This document shows, piece by piece, positions 1 through 5,379 of a DNA stretch of 7,373 nucleotides. The stretch comes from an uncultured Clostridia bacterium (GTDB lineage Bacteria > Bacillota > Clostridia > Oscillospirales > Acutalibacteraceae), in NCBI GenBank assembly GCA_944381295.1, contig CALWKP010000224.1, positions 1-7,373 on the forward strand, in the 5' to 3' direction. Under the pieces are notes generated by a model. That model saw only the letters and a list, made by a program, of their open reading frames with translations, had not been told where the DNA came from and searched no databases. Made by a program: the position numbers and the translations under genes. The stretch's first letter is position 1. Every line of letters starts with the position of its first letter.

Positions 1-573
1 TGGGTAACATCGGCAGTTCTTCCTGCTATTCGTAAAACCGGTAGTTATTCAATGCCCAAAGATTACCCGTCTGCCCTTCGTGCTCTTGCAGATGCAGCAG
101 AGCAAAAGCTTGCGCTGGAAGCGGAGACCGAACGCCAGCGGCAGCAGATTGCGGAGTTCCAGCCCATCCGGCAGTATGTGGATACCATTCTGGAAAGCGA
201 GGGGACACTTGCGACCTCTCAGATTGCCGCCGACTATGGAATCAGTGCTAGGCAGTTAAACAAAATTCTGCACGATGCGGGAAAATATAAAACGGAATTC
301 CAAAAGTATCTGTCAGATGAGAGAGCACAACGGGGAAGCGTGAATCATACATTTGCCGGCTGTCGTATGATTTTGGAACATTTTCATGGAGAAAATTCTG
401 AACGGTTTGAGGATGTTACCGCGGAATTGTTAGCATATGCAGCTGGAGCACATCATGGAGTTTTTGATTGTGTATATCAACAGCATCGATCTGGATTTAT
501 GCACAGAATGGAAACGGAAGGGATTCAGTATGAAGAAAGCCGTGAGAATTTTCTGAAATATTGCGCCGGTTAG
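1..573 (+). CDS. Chimeric ORF: phage antirepressor (KilA-C) C-terminus fused to Cas3 HD-domain fragment; 5' end outside window
   Basis: The frame is open from base 1, so the methionine at 52 is probably internal. The leading residues (WVTSAVLPAIRKTGSYSM) read like the end of an antirepressor Bro-N domain. They are followed by a glutamate/arginine/glutamine-rich helical linker and a KilA-C DNA-binding domain (about 178-282) with the typical segment ISARQLNKIL. From about 283 the protein is a Cas3 HD-nuclease region: GKYKTEFQKYL, then VNHTFAG (340-360), then AYAAGAHHG (433-459) with its paired histidines. The families meet at LHDAG (268-282), where the KilA-C end and the Cas3 HD motif look alike. 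TAG at 571-573 ends the ORF in the middle of Cas3 sequence. Antirepressors bind DNA or repressors during prophage control; Cas3 HD cleaves target-strand DNA. The upstream HD-domain histidine of Cas3 is missing, so nuclease activity is unlikely. A functional fusion is possible but not favoured. Confidence 0.8.
   Translation, partial: WVTSAVLPAIRKTGSYSMPKDYPSALRALADAAEQKLALEAETERQRQQIAEFQPIRQYVDTILESEGTLATSQIAADYGISARQLNKILHDAGKYKTEFQKYLSDERAQRGSVNHTFAGCRMILEHFHGENSERFEDVTAELLAYAAGAHHGVFDCVYQQHRSGFMHRMETEGIQYEESRENFLKYCAG
268..282 (+). other. Fusion junction of antirepressor and cas3 at shared LHDAG codons
   Basis: The bases ctgcacgatgcggga encode Leu-His-Asp-Ala-Gly. KilA-C antirepressors usually have a similar segment at this point (KILHEAG or KILHDAG), and Cas3 HD domains have LHDAGK or a close variant. 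The crossover therefore cannot be placed more finely than these 15 bases. This suggests recombination, or assembly collapse, at a short shared sequence. The family comparison is from memory. Confidence 0.6.
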
Positions 574-2178
574 AACGAAGTGGAGAAGCGGTTTGAAGAG
601 GCAAATCAAGAGCTTTCCATTCTTTATCAACGGTTAATGGAGCTTTCAGACAAAAATCATGATGAAATAAGAGAGGAATTTCAATTTTATCTGGGATTAA
701 TAGAAAGATTACTGCTTTCTGCGGTCATTGAAGGTGACCGTCGGGATACAGCAGCTTTTATGAATGAAATAGACCAGGTAGCAGAACCAAAGGATTGGCC
801 GTCGTTTTGGAAAACCCGCCTGAGGCATGTGGAAAATAAGTTGTCAGCATTTCCACAGGAAACTCCACTTCAGCAAGCACGGTCAAAAATTTCTGAACAG
901 TGCTGTCGCTTTGCAACGAAAGCTCCCGGTATTTTCCGCTTCAATGTTCCCACCTGAGGGGGAAAGACATTAAGTTCTCTGCGTTATGCGTTGGCACATG
1001 CGGAGATGTGGGGAAAGAAAAGGATTATTCTAGTCACGCCGCTATTGAGCATCTTGGAACAGAATGCACAAGTAATCCGGGACTATATCGGGGATGACAA
1101 TATTATTCTTGAACATCATTCCAATGTTATTCTAATAGAGAACGCTCAAGAAAAGTTAGACCTGCGAGAGCTGGCGGTGGAAAGCTGGCATGCTCCGGTG
1201 ATAATTACCACCATGGTACAGTTGCTGAATACATTTTTTGGCAGGGAAAGTACTTGTGTACGCAGATTTCAGAGCCTTTGCGATGCAGTAGTGGTGATTG
1301 ACGAGGTGCAAACAGTCCCCAATCATATGTTGACCCTATTTAAATCTTGCGATGAATTTCCTTTCAGAAATTTGTAATACCACTTTTTTGTTGTGCTCTG
1401 CGTTTGGAGCAGGCGGAACATCCTCTTTTGGAGAGTCCAAAAGAGGTGGTCCCTTTTGAGGAGACGTTGTGGAAAACGTTTCGTAGAACTTATCTTATAG
1501 ATGCCGGGGCAAGGAGATTGGATGAGATACCAGAGCTTGTCCAGAAGGTTTTGAAAGAGGCGGACAGTTTGTTGGTAGTCTGCAATAAGAAATCTGAAGC
1601 GGAATTTTTGTACCGGGCATTTGCTGAAAAGGTCGAAAATTGTTTCCATTTGTCCGCATCGATGTGCATTGCTCACCGACGGGCCACGCTGGAAAAACTT
1701 AAGCAAGCGCTGACGGAAATGAGCGGGAAAATCCTCTGTGTTGCCAAACAAGTCATAGAGGCGGGGTGGACATTTCTTTCGAGCGGGTAATCCGATTGGC
1801 AGCGGGAATGGATAGTATTGTACAGGCGGCAGGGAGATGCAATCGGAATGGCGAAAGCAAGATCCCGGTCCCTGTGTACGTGGTGCAGTGTACCGATAAA
1901 AATCTCGGAAAACTACCGGAGATTCAGAGGGGAAAACGGTGACGACTGCACTTCTGGAAGCTTTCCGAAGGGATCCGGAATCATTTGGCGGCGATTTAAC
2001 ATCTAACGAGGCGATACGATGGTATTACCGCAGGCATTATCGCGATATGGAAAGCGGATTTCAGGACTATACATTGAAAAAGAGCGGAATACGATATTTT
2101 CCCTTATGGGAGGAAATACAAAGCTTTATACATCTGATTGTAAGTTCTATGGAAAATACAGCGTTATGGGGAATTTTT
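268..2178 (+). pseudogene. cas3: CRISPR-associated helicase/nuclease Cas3, type I-C-like, degraded and truncated at both ends
   Basis: Cas3 is the target-degrading HD nuclease and SF2 helicase recruited by Cascade. Recognisable parts in order are: the HD region (268-570); Walker A VPT-stop-GGKT (946-969); ALAHAEMWGKKRIILVTPLL after motif I; DEVQ, motif II (1300-1311); LLCSA, start of motif III (about 1388-1402); QVIEAGVDISFERVIRL, reconstructed motif V (about 1749-1798); and QAAGRCNRNGE, motif VI (1823-1855). The C-terminal end is KLYTSDCKFYGKY (2121-2159). Lesions are: TAG at 571; TGA replacing the first glycine of GGGKT at 955; an extra base at about 1342; loss of roughly 11 bases after 1402 that removes the expected Thr-Gln-Pro; and single-base losses near 1764, 1930 and 2079. 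About 630 codons remain of a family of roughly 750-800. The type I-C assignment comes from recalled family motifs. Codons are still readable between lesions, so inactivation looks recent, or some indels may be sequencing errors. No cas5, cas7, cas8c or repeat array is in the window. Confidence 0.88.
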
Positions 2179-2185
2179 AGGCGGT
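2160..2185 (+). other. Junction between cas3 remnant and solute-binding protein fragment
   Basis: Up to about 2159 the sequence reads as Cas3 (SDCKFYGKY). From about 2180 it reads as a sugar-binding protein (GGIYAVP) in a different frame. Between them there is no terminator, promoter or start signal. The exact breakpoint cannot be set without intact relatives. It removes the Cas3 C-terminus, any downstream cas genes and the 5' third of the binding-protein gene. Confidence 0.65.
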
Positions 2186-2206
2186 ATCTATGCCGTTCCG
2201 ATCCGG

Positions 2207-3145
2207 GTGACTACTTATGGATTGGCCTGCAACCTGGAAATCTTTGAAGAAAATGGCCTGGAAGTTCCCGAGACTTGGGAAGAAATGCGGGAATGTGCCA
2301 AAGTTATCACGGATAACAGGAACGGACAGATTTATGGTTATGCGTTGGCAATGGGCTATGGCTCCTACAACTATTTCTATGTAAACCTGCCCAACGCTGC
2401 GAGTACCGGAGACGAATATTTCAACCACACCACTGGAAAATATGATTTTGCATCATTGAGCGGATTCTTTGGTCATTTGCTCGATATCATCAACGACGGC
2501 AGTATGTTCCCAGGTTTTGAAACGATGGATGGAGATACCGCAAGAGCACAGTTTTCTGCTGGAAATATTGGAATGATCGGTGTTATGTCTTCGGATGTCA
2601 CGACCTTTAAAAACCAGTTCCCCTGCGAATTTGAATGGGAAATGGTACCTTATCCGGTAGAGGACGCGGAGAATCGTTATAAAGAACCCGTAGGAGTTTC
2701 GATGTCTTATGTCATTGGCTCTGGATGCAAAGAAGAGGGCTATGAGGACAAAGTTGCAGAATTTTTGAACTTCCTGTATTCGGATGAACTGTTTATTGCG
2801 ACAAACAATACGCAGATAGACATTTCAATTTTGGGTGAAGAGATCACCAGCCAATCCACGGCGACAGATATTGATCCGAACTGGCTGCGGTTCTCGGATA
2901 TGGATATTTTTTGCATCAAATATCCGACTCCGGATAGTGAGCTTACCATTGAAGGGGATACCTATCAGGGTGTATACAACAAGATTCTAACCGGAATGAT
3001 TACCGATATAGACGGCGCGCTTGCCGAACTGGATGAAAAGTACAATGCTGCACTGGATCAGGCAGTTGCCGACGGGAAAGTCGTCATTGAAGATTATCTG
3101 GATCCGGATGTCAGCGAAAAAAATGGAATGGGTGAAATAACCTAA
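2207..3145 (+). CDS. Extracellular solute-binding protein of a sugar ABC transporter (family 1), N-terminally truncated
   Basis: This is the C-terminal two-thirds of a family 1 sugar-binding lipoprotein, the external receptor of a carbohydrate ABC importer. Homologous reading begins upstream of the GTG at 2207: the same frame encodes GGIYAVPIR from about 2180, matching the usual binding-protein segment before TTYGLACN. Typical landmarks follow: PETWEEM (residues 21-27 from the GTG), KVAEFLNFLYSDE near the middle, and the tail ALAELDEKYNAALDQAV. The family is usually about 420-450 residues; only 312 remain from the GTG. The signal peptide, lipobox cysteine and first part of lobe 1 are missing, replaced by cas3 remnants. 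No ribosome binding site supports the GTG. The remaining frame has no lesion. The product would stay cytoplasmic and is probably non-functional, so this is best treated as a gene fragment. The permease start downstream fits the usual transporter gene order. Confidence 0.85.
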   Translation: MTTYGLACNLEIFEENGLEVPETWEEMRECAKVITDNRNGQIYGYALAMGYGSYNYFYVNLPNAASTGDEYFNHTTGKYDFASLSGFFGHLLDIINDGSMFPGFETMDGDTARAQFSAGNIGMIGVMSSDVTTFKNQFPCEFEWEMVPYPVEDAENRYKEPVGVSMSYVIGSGCKEEGYEDKVAEFLNFLYSDELFIATNNTQIDISILGEEITSQSTATDIDPNWLRFSDMDIFCIKYPTPDSELTIEGDTYQGVYNKILTGMITDIDGALAELDEKYNAALDQAVADGKVVIEDYLDPDVSEKNGMGEIT

Positions 3146-3150
3146 AAGGA

Positions 3151-3207
3151 ATGGCGCCTTTCATGAACGGGACGACGTAGGAAGGCCGTGGTGGAAGGCG
3201 CCGTTTT
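3151..3207 (+). terminator. Hairpin with T-run between binding-protein and permease genes (terminator or attenuator)
   Basis: Arms GGCGCCTTTC (3153-3162) and GGAAGGCGCC (3193-3202) pair over 10 bp with one G-T wobble, and can extend by two more pairs. A smaller ACGG/CCGT stem can form in the loop. TTTT at 3204-3207 follows the 3' arm. It begins 6 bases after the binding-protein stop. Hairpins here commonly make transcription partly stop, so the binding protein is made in excess of the permeases. Whether it is a full terminator cannot be judged from sequence; the T-run is short. Confidence 0.65.
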
Positions 3208-3216
3208 ACATCTGGC

Positions 3217-3223
3217 AGGAAGG
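3217..3223 (+). promoter_or_regulatory. Ribosome binding site of the permease start
   Basis: AGGAAGG lies 9 bases upstream of ATG 3233 and supports that start. It shows the beginning of the permease gene is original and not created by a fusion. Confidence 0.6.
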
Positions 3224-3232
3224 CGGTAAAAG

Positions 3233-3496
3233 ATGAAAGGTATTGGAATCAAGAGAAAGGGAACACCAGGGACCCGGCTGAATATGGGGAATAAGATTCA
3301 GGAAGTACTGATGATTTTACCGATGACGATCGGGTTCCTGCTTTTTGAGGTTTTTCCGGAGGTCTGCCGGCAGCTTGACCCGGAGCGGTATTACCACTTG
3401 TCTTCCCCGTCGGGTGGAAAGTGGGCGAACGGTCCCTCGGCGGGTGATACGCATGGGTATACCCATCTATGGTTTTTCTCTGGAAAAAGTACCTGA
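3233..3496 (+). CDS. ABC sugar permease N-terminus running into a glycoside-hydrolase-like fragment (chimeric ORF)
   Basis: The ATG has a good ribosome binding site (3217-3223). Residues 1-38 resemble the start of a MalF-type sugar permease: a basic cytoplasmic stretch, then a hydrophobic first membrane segment (VLMILPMTIGFLLF). Such permeases have about 290-320 residues and five to six further membrane helices, all absent here. From about residue 39 the sequence changes to RQLDPERYYHLSSPSGG and then SAGDTHGYTHLW, which resembles the central part of family 2-type glycosidases. The frame then meets a stop at 3494-3496 inside sequence that, in another frame, belongs to an FAD oxidoreductase. 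The permease assignment rests on the N-terminus and its place after a binding-protein gene. The product cannot be a working transporter. Confidence 0.65.
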   Translation: MKGIGIKRKGTPGTRLNMGNKIQEVLMILPMTIGFLLFEVFPEVCRQLDPERYYHLSSPSGGKWANGPSAGDTHGYTHLWFFSGKST

Positions 3497-4142
3497 ATTT
3501 ACGGAGTTTACGAAGAAGGAAGAAATGTGGGGACCTTTAGGCTATTCCCTGCATCCCAATGAATTTACCTATATCAACGGGACGTCTGTAAAGAGCGTGG
3601 ACGCTACGGACCCGGAAGCGCTGACAGATGCGGAAATCCGGCTGAGACATCAGGTGACCGTGCTGGCATCGATGTTGCGGGAGCACATTCCGGGATTTGA
3701 GCGCGCTTATGTGAGATGGACGCCGGACAGCGCGGGAATCCGTTTGACCAGAATTATCGAATGTGAACATGATTTAAGCCTGGAAGAGATTGTACAGGGA
3801 GCAAGATTTGAGGATGAAGTATTTTTGTACGGATTCCATGACTGTGCGCCGCGCATCATGATTGAGTACGGCAAATGGTACGGATTCCCCTACCGCGCGA
3901 TGATTCCCAAAGGGCTGGAAGGACTTTTCGTGGTGGGACGCTGCCTGACGAAAACATGGGAAGCACATATGTCCACGAGAAATACAGTTTCGTGCATGGC
4001 ACAGGGTCAGGCGGCAGGGACTGCGGCGGCGCTGAGCTGCCGGGACAGAGTTTCGCCTAGACAGCTGGAAATAGAAAAACTAAGAAATACGCTGCGTTCC
4101 CAAGAGGTATTCCTGGGAGACGAGGAAAGGAGTACAACATGA
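3345..4142 (+). CDS. FAD-dependent oxidoreductase, C-terminal part only (FAD_oxidored-like)
   Basis: The first 30-40 codons of this frame are out-of-frame glycosidase and permease sequence. Homologous protein starts near residue 40-45 (about 3465). Family-typical segments follow: NGTSVKSVDATDPEALTDAE (residues 78-97), the IRLTRIIECEHDLS region (132-145, usually Gly-Ile-Arg-x-Thr-Arg), PYRAMIPKGLEGLFVVGRCL (182-201), and a closing R-x-x-x-x-x-CMAQGQAAGTAAAL stretch (212-230) that contacts FAD. The N-terminal Rossmann fold with its GxGxxG FAD site is missing; whole members have about 430-600 residues, against roughly 220 here. The protein cannot hold FAD normally and is presumed inactive. The reading frame itself has no lesion. 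Its stop overlaps the dehydrogenase start by ATGA, so transcription or translation through it may still drive the downstream gene. Such oxidoreductases often sit in sugar or sugar-acid catabolic operons. Confidence 0.8.
   Translation: MRFFRRSAGSLTRSGITTCLPRRVESGRTVPRRVIRMGIPIYGFSLEKVPEFTEFTKKEEMWGPLGYSLHPNEFTYINGTSVKSVDATDPEALTDAEIRLRHQVTVLASMLREHIPGFERAYVRWTPDSAGIRLTRIIECEHDLSLEEIVQGARFEDEVFLYGFHDCAPRIMIEYGKWYGFPYRAMIPKGLEGLFVVGRCLTKTWEAHMSTRNTVSCMAQGQAAGTAAALSCRDRVSPRQLEIEKLRNTLRSQEVFLGDEERSTT
3348..3478 (+). pseudogene. Internal fragment of a glycoside hydrolase (family 2 / beta-mannosidase-like), about 43 codons
   Basis: The frame shared with the permease start encodes PEVCRQLDPERYYHLSSPSG and then GDTHGYTHLWF. 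In family 2 glycosidases a similar order occurs after the catalytic acid: a helix ending in LDPTR, then SSPSG, then an Asn-Asp-Pro and Gly-Asp-x-His segment. Here Asn-Gly-Pro replaces Asn-Asp-Pro. Both sides are cut: permease sequence precedes it and oxidoreductase sequence follows in another frame. The assignment is from memory on a very short stretch, so the exact family is uncertain, although the Leu-Asp-Pro and SSPSGG run is characteristic of a glycosidase. Confidence 0.5.
4127..4132 (+). promoter_or_regulatory. Ribosome binding site of the dehydrogenase gene
   Basis: AAGGAG, inside the longer purine run GAGGAAAGGAG, ends 6 bases before ATG 4139. It lies within the end of the oxidoreductase frame and, with the ATGA overlap, indicates translational coupling. 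Confidence 0.7.
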
Positions 4143-5095
4143 AAATTGCATTATTGGAGCCGATTGGAATTCCGGAGGAACTGGTGGGGAACTATGGCAA
4201 GGCGCTGGAAGATCAGGGACATACGTTTTGCTATTATGACACAGTGACAACGGACCCAGAAGAGTTGAAACGCCGTTCGGAGGGTTGTGACATCGTGATG
4301 ATTGCGAACCATCCGTATCCGGAGGAAGTGATTCGTACACAGAAGCAGCTGAAAATGATTTCGGTAGCGTTTACGGGAATCGATCATGTAGGGACGAAGG
4401 CCTGCAAGGAACAGAGCATTATGGTCTGCAATGCGGCGGGATATTCCGATCAGACCGTTGCGGAGCTGGTGATTGGATTTGCAATCGATGCACTGCGCAA
4501 GATTCCCGAAGCAGACCGCCAGGTGAGAGCCCTGCAAGGAAGCGCGGGGTTGATGGGCCGGGAACTGTGCGGGAAAACCGTCGGGATCATCGGACTAGGA
4601 AAGATTGGCTTGCGTACGGCGAAGCTGTTTCAAGCGTTCGGGTGCCGGGTGATCGCATATAATCGCAGTGAGTCGGAAGAGGCGAAGCAAATGGGGATTT
4701 CCTATCTCCCGCTGGAAGAAGTGCTCAGCCAAAGCGATATCTTATCCGTCCATCTACCGCTGAACAACGCAACAAGAGGATTTCTGGGAGAAAGCCAGCT
4801 GAAACTGATGAAACCAAGCGCTGTGCTCATCAATTGCGCACGCGGTCCGGTAGTGGATGAAGCGGCCATAGTGAAGGCTCTTTCGGAAAATCGTCTGGGT
4901 TACGCCTGCGTGGATGTGTTTGATAAGGAACCACCGCTGCCCGCAGAACAGCCGTTGCTCCACGCGGAAAGAGCGCTGCTGACCCCGCATGTCGGATATC
5001 TTTCTGAGGAATCTATGGTGCGCCGGGCGAAGATTGTCTTTGACAACGTCCAATCATTTTTGGATGGAAAGCCGCAGAATGTTTGCAAAATTTGA
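4139..5095 (+). CDS. D-isomer-specific 2-hydroxyacid dehydrogenase (NAD-dependent)
   Basis: The gene is intact, at 318 residues, normal for this cytoplasmic family, which interconverts 2-keto acids and D-2-hydroxy acids with NAD(P)H. The nucleotide-binding motif is GIIGLGKIG (residues 149-157; glycines 152, 154, 157). The catalytic set is present: Arg235 in INCARGPVVDE, Glu264 in DVFDKEP, and His284 in LTPHVGY. The N-terminal substrate domain carries SVAFTGIDHVG (75-85) and the hinge region NAAGYSDQTVAEL (98-110). The sequence resembles phosphoglycerate or hydroxypyruvate dehydrogenases, but the C-terminal ACT domain of long SerA enzymes is absent and the substrate cannot be read from the sequence. 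The start at 4139 is set by AAGGAG 6 bases upstream and by the ATGA overlap with the oxidoreductase. It is the only complete gene of the presumed sugar or sugar-acid operon left in the window. Confidence 0.92.
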   Translation: MKIALLEPIGIPEELVGNYGKALEDQGHTFCYYDTVTTDPEELKRRSEGCDIVMIANHPYPEEVIRTQKQLKMISVAFTGIDHVGTKACKEQSIMVCNAAGYSDQTVAELVIGFAIDALRKIPEADRQVRALQGSAGLMGRELCGKTVGIIGLGKIGLRTAKLFQAFGCRVIAYNRSESEEAKQMGISYLPLEEVLSQSDILSVHLPLNNATRGFLGESQLKLMKPSAVLINCARGPVVDEAAIVKALSENRLGYACVDVFDKEPPLPAEQPLLHAERALLTPHVGYLSEESMVRRAKIVFDNVQSFLDGKPQNVCKI

Positions 5096-5176
5096 GTGGG
5101 ACAAATCTTTGGGGAAAAGAGAGCGATGAAAAAGAAGTAACTGGAAATTTGGAAATCATCTGAGAAAGTAGCAGAA

Positions 5177-5237
5177 CCCGGCAAGGTTGTCAACGATAAA
5201 ATGAACGGCTGACGCCGTCGTTGACAATCCTGCCGGG
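5177..5237. repeat. Large imperfect palindrome (20-bp arms) with an inner hairpin
   Basis: The left arm CCCGGCAAGGTTGTCAACGA (5177-5196) pairs with the right arm TCGTTGACAATCCTGCCGGG (5218-5237), with one A-C mismatch and one G-T wobble. The loop contains a second small stem, CGGC-TGAC-GCCG. No T-run follows on either strand, so it is not a classic intrinsic terminator. It could be a processed 3' end of the dehydrogenase transcript, a dispersed palindromic repeat, or the end of a small mobile element. The structure is directly visible; its role is open. Confidence 0.7.
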
Positions 5238-5242
5238 CCCTG

Positions 5243-5259
5243 CTTAATCGGCAATTAAG
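5243..5259. repeat. Small inverted repeat CTTAAT / ATTAAG
   Basis: A perfect 6-bp stem (5243-5248 with 5254-5259) and a 5-base loop, directly next to the stronger hairpin that begins at 5259. On its own it would be weak. On the minus strand it places T-rich bases just after that hairpin and may help it act as a terminator for the helicase transcript. Confidence 0.4.
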
Positions 5260-5292
5260 GGAGGGCAAAAGCAAAAATGCTTTTACCCTCCC
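5259..5292. terminator. Strong hairpin between convergent genes, probable bidirectional terminator
   Basis: The arms GGGAGGGCAAAAGCA (5259-5273) and TGCTTTTACCCTCCC (5278-5292) pair over 15 bp with a single C-A mismatch and an AAAA loop. It lies 163 bases after the dehydrogenase stop and 87 bases beyond the helicase stop on the other strand. Downstream T-tracts are poor: GAATGATTTT on the plus strand and TTAATT on the minus strand. Position and stability still favour termination. Confidence 0.6.
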
Positions 5293-5379
5293 GAATGATT
5301 TTGGGTACGGATCTGCGGCAAGCAGAATGTGAGGTTGAAAAAACGATCAACAGATATGCAGCCCGCGAAATAGCCGGAT

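Larger units (their letters stand above)
5096..5379. other. Convergent intergenic region with structured DNA, no supported gene
   Basis: This stretch separates the dehydrogenase end (+) from the helicase end (-). A purine run resembling a ribosome binding site precedes ATG 5126, but that frame encodes only Met-Lys-Lys-Lys before TAA; it could be the relic of a lipoprotein gene start. Three hairpins occupy 5177-5292. The last 85 bases up to the helicase stop show nothing I can identify. Confidence 0.6.

Noticed and set aside
580..957. Possible separate gene from GTG 580 (125 residues)
   Set aside because: It is the continuation of cas3 in the same frame after a single TAG; there is no ribosome binding site and the residues match Cas3 linker sequence up to Walker A.
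955..957. TGA recoding (selenocysteine or alternative code) in Walker A
   Set aside because: No selenocysteine-type hairpin is evident after it, the expected residue is glycine, and TGA serves as the normal stop of the dehydrogenase, oxidoreductase and helicase genes.
1323..1751. Minus-strand ORF of 142 residues
   Set aside because: It lies opposite cas3 sequence that reads as Cas3 in the plus frames; no family resemblance and no ribosome binding site.
1404..1790. Possible separate gene from TTG 1404 (128 residues)
   Set aside because: It is the middle of cas3 after a frame change; the sequence runs on into motif V and ends only because of a base loss near 1764.
5126..5140. Mini-ORF Met-Lys-Lys-Lys after a purine run
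   Set aside because: It resembles the start of a lipoprotein gene but stops after four codons and the following frames show no signal peptide; noted only as a possible relic.
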